From contig JBCFYV010000100.1 of assembly GCA_039000515.1 (NCBI GenBank), positions 50,930,587 through 50,994,586 on the forward strand: a stretch of DNA of 64,000 nt. The letters are read 5' to 3'. Source of the DNA: Timema cristinae. Taxonomy: Eukaryota > Arthropoda > Insecta > Phasmatodea > Timematidae. Below are positions 28,201 to 40,200 of this stretch, piece by piece. Position 1 is the stretch's first letter; each line of letters begins with the position of its first letter. Under the pieces are notes generated by a model. The model did no database searches and was not told where the DNA came from. It was given only the letters and a program-made list of their open reading frames with translations. Position numbers and translations under genes: made by a program.

Positions 28201-31200
28201 ATTTACAAGCAGTTTTAAGAATCTCAACCATTTGATTTATAACCGACATTAAATAAATGATTTGAGAGATGAACAAATTGTAATAATTGGATAAAGTTCT
28301 TTGTTTGATTTGAGAACGAATTGCTTCTTTTTAAATATTTTTTTCCTTTATTATGTTGTTTATGTATATTTTTATAATAAATGCATTGTCTGAAAAATCA
28401 TATTTTATTTGGAGGACTGTTTTTTTTTTTTTTTTTTTTTTTGCCCGGGCCTGGTTTAGTTGATGATTCAATTTTCTCAGGGCTTTATCATATAAAAAAA
28501 AAATATTCTACTTAAATATCTAAAATCATGAAATTTGAAAGTGAAAGTTCTCATCAAATGAATCAAATCATTTTGATCAAGTGTTTTTTTTTTAGTTTTT
28601 TTTTAAATATGGCAAAATTTTCAACCCTTTTCAACTCACAGCGCACTGAAAAAGGTTCTCAAATGGTCAAGGCACATCATTGGTATTTTTAAGGAAAGAT
28701 TTAACCATTAAAAAAGATATTTAGATTGTGTTTAAAAGTTCAAAAGCTAAAATTTTAATCATTGTGTTATCTTTCCCCGAAACTCCCGCGGCACATCTTC
28801 TGGTGCCCTTTGTGGCACACCAGTTGAAAAAAATGCTACAATATGATATATTTGTTTTTTTCCATTACAGGTCTGGCGTGTCAGGTCTGATGGATGTTCG
28901 CGTGTTCCACCGTGGTCGGCAACCAGTGCAGTCTATGTGTCGCTCTCAAAATGGAGGTTGTTCACACTTGTGTCTCCTAGCCCCTTTGGTGCTTGGCGCT
29001 CAGTCCCACACTTGTGCTTGTCCTATCGGCATTAAACTATTGGTTAGTGTTATACTTTGATACACTGTATGAACTGTATGTTTAAATGTAAAGTGAAGTC
29101 GAAGCAAAGCCGAAGTTAATGTTTTTTGTAGTTGTCATTAAAAACTATTTAAAATTTTTATATACATACATAATCATGATGTTCCTTTACGGCGTAGGCA
29201 ATAAACTGTGAATATAGTTCAAAACAACAACTTTGTACTTAATCCATCCTCGCTAACTTTCTCCACATGTCCCTATCCTTAAATATTTCCTTCACTTCAA
29301 CAAACATCCATACAACGAGACATACATGCTCTTTTATTATTAAAACTCTTAATTCTCCTCTTGTCCACACATTTGTCTACAAAATTTAGCCACATTTAAA
29401 ATTGCCTACCCCTTCGTTTTGATTCACAAACTTTTCTTCATATGTTTGGGGGTTAAAGAAATTGGCAGCAAAGTTCTCCCCCCCCCCCCCCCCCTTTTTT
29501 TTTTCTATCCACCTTCCTTGTATCTTCTCCCATGTATATGATCAAAATGGGAGAATTTAAAATTGTAAAAGCTGTTCAAGACACTGCATAATTTTACCTT
29601 TTAGTTATCCAACCCATTTTAAAATATACTTTTTATTCAGCGAGTATTTGATTATATTGATTACAGGATGATAAAAAAACATGTTCCATTGGACCAACAA
29701 ATTCGTTGATCTTTGCTCACCGTGTTGATATCCGTCAGATATCTTTAGATGTGCCCTACATTGTAGACGTCGTGCTACCTCTACCGCCGCTGAAGAATGC
29801 CATAGCCGCTGATGTCGACAGAAAAACAGGTCTGTAAATCAACAAATTGACCCGTAAACTTGTGAAAATATGAATACCCTTACAAACGTTTTTAATAGTT
29901 TAATATTATTAAACACAGGTCAAATAATTTACTTAATTTTGTAATTTTTATATTTTTTTTATGCTACTAAAAATGTGTGAGTGACTAGCACCTGGTACCT
30001 GTACCTACTGATTAAAGTAAAGCCTAAATCACTTGTATATTACCTGATATATATCTAATTTGCTGCTTCCCAAAGTATGATACACGTAACCTCAGGTGTA
30101 CACAAAAGATTTCAGAGGATACTCAACATACCACAGAGTTCAATGTAAAATAAAATATTTTATTGATAAACAATTAACAAAGATTTAAACATAATATCAT
30201 GGGTTTTTTATAAGTTTTTCTTTCCCTCTTTCACGGTCTTGTTTGACTTGTTCCTTAAATTTCGGAACGGGCGATTTTTAATTTACGAGTTGTTAGATTT
30301 TTTTCCGTTATTTTTTTTTTATAAAGAACTGTAAAACATACGTTGGTTTTTTAATAGCCCCCAAAAGAGATTGTTGAAAGTTTGAGAAACACTGCTCTAC
30401 TCGAAGCCTCAGAACCAAAGTGGTGGTGGTGGTCGTCGGAAGTTTCCTTATTTGTGTCCTGAAACTTTCTTATTTCTTTGTTTGAGGTCATTTGTGATGT
30501 CTTCCTGGTCCCCTTATTTCTTTCACCTTGTCTTATATGACATCACTCAATAAGCCATTTCTTCTCACAATGTGACCCCATCCAGTTGACCTTTCTTCGT
30601 AGAACCATCTGCAGAGTGGTTCTACTTTATTGACTCTTAAGAATTCATTATTCACCCGATTTGTTCACTTTATCATCTATATTCATCTCCCACACCACAT
30701 ATAAAGATATTCCTACATATATTATCATTTTTATATTACCTAGGGAGCAAATAAAAATTATGACCTTTTATTAAAATGTTAACTTGACTCTTATGTTTAA
30801 TTCAAACATCGATGTTTATAGGTGAGATATATTGGACAGACACAGCTGAGGATCTGATACAAAAAGCTACGCAAGATGGCAAAAATATCGAGAACATCAT
30901 TTTTGATGGTTTGGAAACTGCTGATGGCATCGTCATTGATTCTACAGGGAGAAAGGTAACATACACAATATATTTTCAGGGAACAAAAGTAATAATGTGA
31001 TTGTTGCAAAGCAAACACTGTTCGGATGCATTTTAAATCGTGACAAACTTTTTGAATTCTTGAGGTTATTTGAGATTCAGAGATTCAAGAAAATATAAAA
31101 TCTGAGATAAAATCATTAAATTTTGTGTTGAATATTCTTTAGATTGAAAGATGACAACTGGACACAGTATTCGAACCCGGGACTTTTGGCTTTGTACGCC

Positions 31201-34200
31201 AATGTTTTCTAACCACTGAGATATCCAGGATTTGTCGTGTTCTCAGGGTCATTATTCTCTCAAATTTAAAGACAGAGTCTGTGATGGACGTGCGGAAATT
31301 GTTAGCTACATATGAGCTATCAACTAAGATCACGATATATCAGATAACATAGCTGTATTTGACTTGGGAGGGCTTTATGCTGTTATTAGTACAATGAAAA
31401 CTATATCAATCGCTCATATCATGATGGGTTGGATAGCAAAGCTATTATATTTATCAAGTAAGGTTATAGCTCACTAGTTAGAGCATGTGCGTACTAATTC
31501 AAATGTCCCAGATTGTATTCTCATAGCCAGGTGTCATTTTCGATTTAAAGAATACAATATATAAATGCAGCTATGAATGTAACTAACAAATATAATGACT
31601 TGTTTATTTAATCACTCATAATTATTTTATAATCTTTACATAGCTTATTGTTTGTAATAATTTAAAAACTAAGATATGAATGCTTGTGGTTTATTAAGGG
31701 GATCGCGATGACCTCAAAGATGAAAATTGGGATCATAGTCCACAAAAGGTTGGATAACACTCCATTAATACATTCAGTCAAGTGATACATTAATGGTCTT
31801 GGGTCTGGTTGTGGATGAACCACCAAACAAGCAGTATTAAGGCTCTAAAAAAGATTCCATTTCAAAATTCAGGTATTTAAAAATATCAAATCTGTTATTT
31901 TCTTGAATCCTTGAATCTAGAATAGGCTTAAGGATTGAAGGGTCCCTCCTTAATAAATAATAGCATTTCTCGGGCGGTAATATAAATATCATCCATCGCT
32001 TTCCTTTTCTCTGTTGCAGCTGTACTGGACAGACGCGGGTAGGAACAGCATCGAGGTGGCCGAGCTTGACGGGCGTAACCGTAAAGTGTTGGTGTGGTCC
32101 GGGTTGGAGTCCCCGCGGGCCATAACGTTGCACTACTATCACGGGCTTATGTTCTGGTCGGATTGGGGCAAGAACGCAAGGATAGAACAAGCTGACATGG
32201 ACGGCAAAAACAGGTAGACAGACACGATATGTCCCTGGTCGCGTTTGTTGCGATGCTGCGCTTAGGATTATGTAGGGCCACCCTTTGAGAGAGTTTGAAT
32301 CATGTCTCAGGGAGGTCTCTCAGCTTTTGTAAATCAATGGTTGTTTTAGTAATGTCAGATAGTTAGAAAAGAAATACAAAATTGTGTCATATTATATGCT
32401 ATTAAAAAATATTACTTACAAAAAAAAGTACTAATATAAACTATTTATTAATAATTAATTTGTTATATTATTGATCAAATTTTATTTAGTTCATAAAGAC
32501 TAATGCTTCCATTAAAAACTCCATTTTTTTTCTACCAAGAACAACTGGGGAGTGTTAGTTGCAGTTCTCAGTGATAACAACACTTACAAGTGAAACAACT
32601 CACTTTCTCAACTTATTCGTTGTAAAGGGTCGGTGACCTGAACACAATACTGTAACAGTAATCCTCCGAAATAACTCGCTTATCCACTTTCAATGAACAA
32701 ACCTTTTCTGACAAATAATTAGTCGACGTATTTGAAGATTTTTTACAAATAAACAATTTGCAAACATTTTCTAGAATAAAAAAAAGAGCATTGTATTCTA
32801 CATTTTCTTTTTAATTTGCAGTCCGAGTAAGCTTGTTTGGAGAATAGTTTATTGAAAGGGGGGTGGGGCCACTACCTAACCTAGCTTTGCGAAAGCCAGT
32901 TTACTGCCACTAGCAGGCAATTTATGTCTTCTCTCCAGTAAAAACCATCTTTAAAGTGAACTGTTTATAAAAATGCCTGCTTGATAGCGATGTTGCCGTT
33001 TGGGACTGCACATGGCGATCCTCGTGTTGAAGGACTCAAGCTCTTCAAATGAGTGCAGCCATTTTAACCTGGAGGTTTTGGGTCCGGTGTATGCCCTGTC
33101 TGTGGCCTAGGGCCACCTGTATTTTTTCTGATGAATCTATTTCCTGCCTGGGATTCAAACACAAACCTGATTATGGATCGACTATCCATGGGAAACAGAA
33201 ATGTGAGGTTAAGGAGTGTAAAACGTTGTAAACTAGCGCTCTCGACAGAATATTTATAACCGATATCAGCCCACACTTGTATTGTTTATTTCCAGATTGA
33301 CACTTATATCTGATGGTCTCGGCTGGCCCAACGGTCTGGCCATCGACCGGGCTGCTGGCCGACTCTATTGGAATGACGGGAAACGTAAGACGATCGAGAG
33401 CTCCGACTTGTACGGCCGTGACAGGAAGGTGATAGTGCGAAACGTCCCGCACCCATACGGGCTGGTCATAGTTGGTTCCCACATGTACTGGACAGATTGG
33501 CAGACCAAGGCGCTTCACCGGGCCGACAAGGCCAGCGGGAACAGTTCCACCATCATCAGAGGGAATCTTGAGGGCCTCATGGACATACGATCTGTGCAGG
33601 TAAGAGGAATAAATATATCAAATGTTGTTTGGTTAGTTCAGAGGAAGATAAGCTATTCATTTTACATTTGGGGCTGTCTGTAAACTATGTATTGTTATCT
33701 GGGGGGGGGGGGGGAGACTATTGCTCGACTTGACCAAGCGTGATGAGGGGGACAGAGGGAGGGAATCAAATAATGCGTGATGTCACATTACATTTAAGTG
33801 TTTCGTGCAGTGTTCAGTGTTAATAAGCCCAACTGCCTGTACGTGTAGACAAACAACAATTGACTCATCGACTTTGATCGTCGAGCTTAGCAAACATAAA
33901 TGAACATGTGTCAATTAAACGGTTATAGACTCTACAATTAAAAATACTCCAAAATTAGCGTGACAGTTTATTGACAGCCCCTTTCTTGGAATGTAAATAT
34001 TGGTCATTTGAAAGTCAAACTTTTGTAAAAACAGATAATAAAAATAAGATAAAACAATTAAATACAGCACGGTCTTGCTCAGCTGAATCAACGCAAGTCG
34101 GAAGACACAGTGAATTAAACATCCCTTACTACCTTAGTTTTGTTCCCACCGAACTCACTCATGGTCACGATGGTGTTTTCTCTGTATCTTACAACGACAA

Positions 34201-37200
34201 CCAACTGTTGACGTCGTTTAACTTGTTAGTGGGCAGTATTTTAATGTGAATTTATATGTAACGCGTTGAGCAAAAACACATAAATGTTAACAGAATGTGT
34301 GATTTTAGACTGACTGAAAAGGCAAGAAATATATTATAAAACTAGATACAAGTATTTTGTGGTCAAATCTACCACATTTTATATTAAAAAATAAATACTG
34401 TGAGGATGGTGTGTTTCAAAATCGAAGTAATAAAACATATTGGAATACATTTTGAATAATAATGTATCAGTGAATTATTAAATAATGTCCTCTTCACAGT
34501 TTTTTTTTTATCATCCCTTGGTTATCTGGACAATTTGATAATTTGAATGTCTTCGACAGTTTCAGGTTTGGATTAACAAAATCGTGCTGTAGTCACAAAA
34601 AAGAACAATAAAAGAATTAAATGACACAACACACAAAACACACACCTTTTACCTTTAGCTATCAAATAAAAATATACAAATTCTCAATTACAAGCTTGAA
34701 GGATCGAGTGAGCTAAATGAAAATTGAAAACTCGCAATAAAACCATAGACAATGAATAAATGAAAGTTTTAATCAAATGTTGCATTTTCCTCTCTCTGTA
34801 TTTTCGCGTTTAAAACCGTATTTTAATTGTTGCATGACCTATGGCACATTTTGAATAACAGCGTTCAATGAAAGTGATGTAAAACTTGCCCACTTGCTGA
34901 AGGATGCATTGTTTTGTCTCCCGACTGTGTCCTATGTCCACCAACTGCAGGCGGACAACGTCGCCGAGAACGCTTGCGGGTCCGATAACGGTGGCTGCTC
35001 GCATTTGTGCCTTCGGAACCCGTCCGGTTACTCGTGCGCTTGTCCGAACCGGGACCGTCCTTAGGGAAGATGGCGAGACCTGCAACACGCCACCGTCCAC
35101 GTACCTCCTGTTCGCCACCCGCAGTACACTGGCCAGGGTCTCTCTGGACACGCCCGAGCTCTGGGACGTTACGCTCCCCATTCCTGATGTCCGCAATGCT
35201 ATAGCCGTAGACTTTCATTGGGCCAAACAGAAAATCTACTACACTGATGTACAACTAGATATAATAAGGTATGAATTTGAAAATTATGTCTACAATACCC
35301 GCCTCGGTAGCCTCATGGTGCAAGACACAACTCTCTCAATAGACTAGACTTCTGAAGACAGGGATATTCTGGTTTTATCCTGTTAGAACTGCTAACTAGC
35401 GGCGTGACCTTAAAAAATAGCACCAATTTTAAATTAACGATCATTCAAATGGGGCTTAAATCAGATAAATCATTGTGATCACAAAAGATACATTTTACAA
35501 CCAATAGACAAGACACTATATTTTTAAATCTGTGTTTATGTGTTTTTTATTTTGTTAACATTTTTCAGTCACCGGGAGATTCGTTTGGATGGTCAAGTTT
35601 TTAGTGTAGTTTGAAAATAATAAATTTTCTTTGTTCCTGTTCCTTCAGCAGTGTTGTGACCTGTATATACTCCTTCAGAGTCGAAGTGTCCTGCTTCCAT
35701 TCCTCCAGGAATCTAAGTGTCCTTCATTGTTCCTTCAGCAGTGTATGTGACCTTAATACTCCTCAGGAGTCAAAGTGTCCTGCCTCGTTTCCTCCAGGTG
35801 TTTATGTCCCCTTATGTTTCCTCAGAATCTAAGTGTCCTGTCATTGTTTCCTTCAGCAGTGTATGTGACTGTATATACTCCATTCAGGAGTCAAAGTGTC
35901 CTGCCTCCATTTCCTCCAGGTGTTTAAGTGTCCCCCTTATGTTTCCTCCAGGAATCTAAGTGTCCTGTCATTGTTTCCTTCAGGAGTGTCGACATGCACA
36001 ATCTCTCCAACACTTACACTCTCATCTCCACAAACCTAACAACGCCAGACGGTCTGGCCGTGGACTGGATAGCAGACAACATCTACTGGACAGACGCTGC
36101 CCGCAAACTCCTGGAAGTGGCACGCTTGGACGGATCCTGCCGCAAGGTCGTCATTAAGGATGGGCTCGACGAACCCAGGGCACTTGCTATTTTCCCAAGA
36201 AAAGGGTATTTTATTCAGTACAGTTTTCATAGGGAGCCATAACGTATTTAATCAGGGCATGCGACCCTTGAATCCATAAATCCATAAGGATATTCAAGAA
36301 AACATCGGAAATGAGATTTGAAAATAATAAAAAAATTAGTCAAATTTGGAATTTTAGATAGAGTTGGATTGAATCCACTATTTTGCTAATATGAACCTTG
36401 GAAAAAATAATCAACATAAGAGGAAATATAAATATATACATTAATATAAATACAAATAGTAACTAAATGTGAACATTATTTCTTTTAATCCATTCATTAT
36501 AACACTCATACAGTCAGTTAAGTGATAACTTACTGATCTGGGCTCTGATTGTTAAGTTCATTCTATAATTATAGTTGGTTCTGAACCACCAACTATAATT
36601 ATAGTTGGTTCTGAACTACCAATGAGCAGTATTAGAACTCAAAACCACAATTTTTTTAAATTTTATTTTTAAGAATTTGAGGGTTACATCCCTAGATATA
36701 ATGAATGCATTTTAGCAAAAAAAATGTTAACCTCTAGCTACTATTTATATTTTATATCATTGTTACTTTCCTATTACATATTATGTAGATAGTTTTTAAA
36801 AAGATTCAAATTCTTTAATCGGGATTTGAAGGTAAAATAAAGATTCAAATTTGTAAAATAAAGAATCGAACCATCTCTAGTTAAATAACTAGCTTGTAAA
36901 CTTACGTCTGGTCTTGCATATTTATACCCCCCCCCCCCTCTTTATGTCAAACAGTTACTTATACTGGACGGACTGGGGTGATAACCCCAAGATCGAACGT
37001 TCACTGCTGGATGGATCAGCCCGCCGCACGGTTGTCGGCACAGACCTTGGTTTCCCCAACGGTCTGGCTCTCGACTACGGCGCTCGCCGACTCTACTGGG
37101 CCGACGCTCTTAGGGACCGTATCGAAACATCAGACCTCCACGGGAAGAACAGGGTCCATCTTGTCCCCGAAGCTACACACCCATTTGGACTTACTCAAGT

Positions 37201-40200
37201 AATTAGCTTCTTCAATTGAATTGTTTTTACTTTTTTGAACCGAGTAGTTATTGTAATTGAGAAACCATTCAATGTTGGTATTACGCTGCTGTATCCTGAC
37301 ATTTTATGTATCCCTGACACAAAAACAAAAATGTCTCCTATGATTCCATCTGTCCCTGAGGCTACATCAGAAACGATTTGATAGATTTTGTTCATACAGT
37401 TGATGTTTAGATGCTATAGCGAGTCAGTTTAGTAAAATACTTCCATCTTCCTCTTTCCTTCAACCATTCTTCTCTTCTCACTCGCACAATTGCTGTTACC
37501 TATCCTTCCCATCTCTTTCTTGGGATTCTATCCTCACACGTCCTCATTACATGTCCATATCATCTCAGTCTTAAAGGAACAATTAACACGAAAGACAAAC
37601 ACAGGAAATTGATGGATGTATAATGTATAGCTCTTTAAGGAAAGCTTCTTTTCACTTTTTGAGGTACATTTTCATTAAATATGTAATTTTGTATTTTGTA
37701 TACATTACTTCAAAAGGTATTGCACGTATTTAAACGAGATATTATAACTGTACAGCGTAACATTTCCCCCTTTTCCCCCCTGATGTCAGTATGGTGATCA
37801 CATCTACTGGACAGACTGGTACAAAAAGTCTGTGGAGCGCGCGGATAAGACGACGGGTAAGGACCGCATCGTGATACGGACCGACCTGGATGGAGTGATG
37901 GAGATAAGAGCTGTTGCCGCCGGCCGCCAGGCGGGTTGGACTCCGTGCGCCGTCAATAACGGGGGCTGCTCTCATCTGTGTCTGTTCCAACAACAGACCT
38001 ACGACTGTTCCTGCCCCGACGTGCCTGATGACCGGCCTTGTTCCACAGGTCCGTATGGACTGTGTATTATATCTGTGCCTTTACTCAAGTGGTACCAACC
38101 AAACATTAGAAGTTGTTTACTGTATATAGATTCTCTTTTGTCACATGTGTCTTAATACCCATTCAGGTGCCTGCATTTACGTTGAGGAAGAGTGGAAAAC
38201 TATCTAGGAGAAATCAATCTCAGTGCACCCGACTGGGATTTGAACTCTGATTTCCTTTTCATTTGCAGTCAAGTCTATTGTGAGAGTGACGCCATAGACC
38301 GTTCAACACATTGAACCTGGTCTGTATACAGGTTAAAGAGTTGATAATTTACCTTTTTTTTTTAGCACCACATCTTACTACCCTTTTGGGTTGCACACCT
38401 ATTTACTAATTACACTAATGAGTTAGGGATTAGGAAGGATTGATTGAGAGAAAGTGCACCCGCATTTGTGTGAAGGGCGGTAAAACTATTAGGAAAAACC
38501 CACTCTCAGTACACCCGACCAGGATCAAACCCTGATTACCATGTCTTCGGCAGTCTACTCTAACACGAGAGTAGCATGTTAGACCATGCGGCCACCGAAG
38601 TGTATGATAATTTACTACTTGGCTTAAGAATAAAATTGAGTTAAATTAGTATAAAAATTACACTTGGATACGGGAATTGAACCCGAGATCTTTGGCTTAG
38701 TGTGCCAATGACCTACACCTGAGATATTTCAGGAATCGCCCCATAGCTAGGGTCCTTCTTCATTAAAAGCTTAATGCAGAATCTATGATGGACTTGTTCA
38801 GCTCTTAGATCTATCGTTGGATCACAAGCCACCGGCAACTCATGATTGGCTGCGACTCGTACAAGAATAAATTGTACACGGTTAGATCTATTCACAGGAG
38901 CAAATTAATTCACTCAGCCTTCACAGAATCTGCCGCAAATTAGGAAAAATGAAAATTCGAATTTGAGATTAAGATTTGTAAAATAGCAGATTTGACTAAT
39001 CTATAGTTTTTTTTTTCAGAATGGATGGTCAGCCACATTTGTGAAGGGTTTTATCAATGTAAATGTCGAAATGTTGATCATTGTTTGGTTGAGTGTCTAT
39101 GACCATTTTCCCGCTCTTTCAGAACCGAGTGTCAGAGTTCCCAACAGGAAAACTGGCCCCGACAGCGGCAAGGATCCCTCCGACTATGACGAGGAGACTG
39201 AGGAGTCGACCGTGCCCATAATTCTTGACACTAACGACAACATCATCAACATACCTAACCTGATCGGAGATGGCATAAACATCAAGAACCCCATGTCCAA
39301 AGACCGCAATGACATGGAAGAGTCGGGCTCCTTGGCTCATCGCGAGATTATAATATTCATCATAACTATGACTGTGAGTCTGGTAGTTCTCGGGTCGAGC
39401 GTGCTGGCGGTCATCGTGCTTTATCGCAGGCGGACGAGAGCCAAGAAATATCTCTACACCACAGGGAGAAGTGTTTTAACTTTCTCCAATCCGAACTATA
39501 ATGCCTCGAACTCAGATGTAGGCCCCGGAGGGGCGCAGCCCGACAAAAAACCGTTTTTATGGAAGAGGCTCAAGTATGACAAATCACAGGTAAGGAGACA
39601 GTCTTTACAATAATGTTGTCTTTCTTTAATTATTATTATTATTATTATTTCATCCACTTGTGAAGAGTACTACAGAGTGTGTGACATCATCAGTCTTCAA
39701 TAATTTGTAGCGCATTTACAGAATTGAAGCTATTGCTACAGAAATAAAGCCACCCTCAAGACGATTTCATTAACTGATAATGCCATGCTCGAGAGTAGAC
39801 ATTCCGTAACTACGATGACCTACATATTTTCATTGATGTACATATTATAACATGCTTAGGTAACTTTATTTAATAAATATTAAGATAAAATATATTATTA
39901 AGCTATATCAAAATCAAACATTGAAAAGAGGATATAAGGGCAGTGCATACACACTTATCAGAAAACTCTAGTCCTCAAAGTTTACAGTTAAAAACACAAC
40001 CAAACACATAATTTTGAAATTTTCGAGGTAAATCAGTCCCCTTCTTCAACAAAAGAGAGTAAAACACACAACAATGTCATAGTTATGTATTTTATTGTGT
40101 TTTTGATTGTGAGCTTTCAGGCTACAGTTTTCTGGTAAGTGTGTAGGCCTTGCCCTTCTGCCTCCTTTCAATGTTTAATTTTAAAAAAAATAGCTGTTTG

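Noticed and set aside
35611..35959. Serine- and cysteine-rich open frames before exon 22
   Set aside because: They are translations of the duplicated acceptor units and are not linked in phase with exon 21 or 22.
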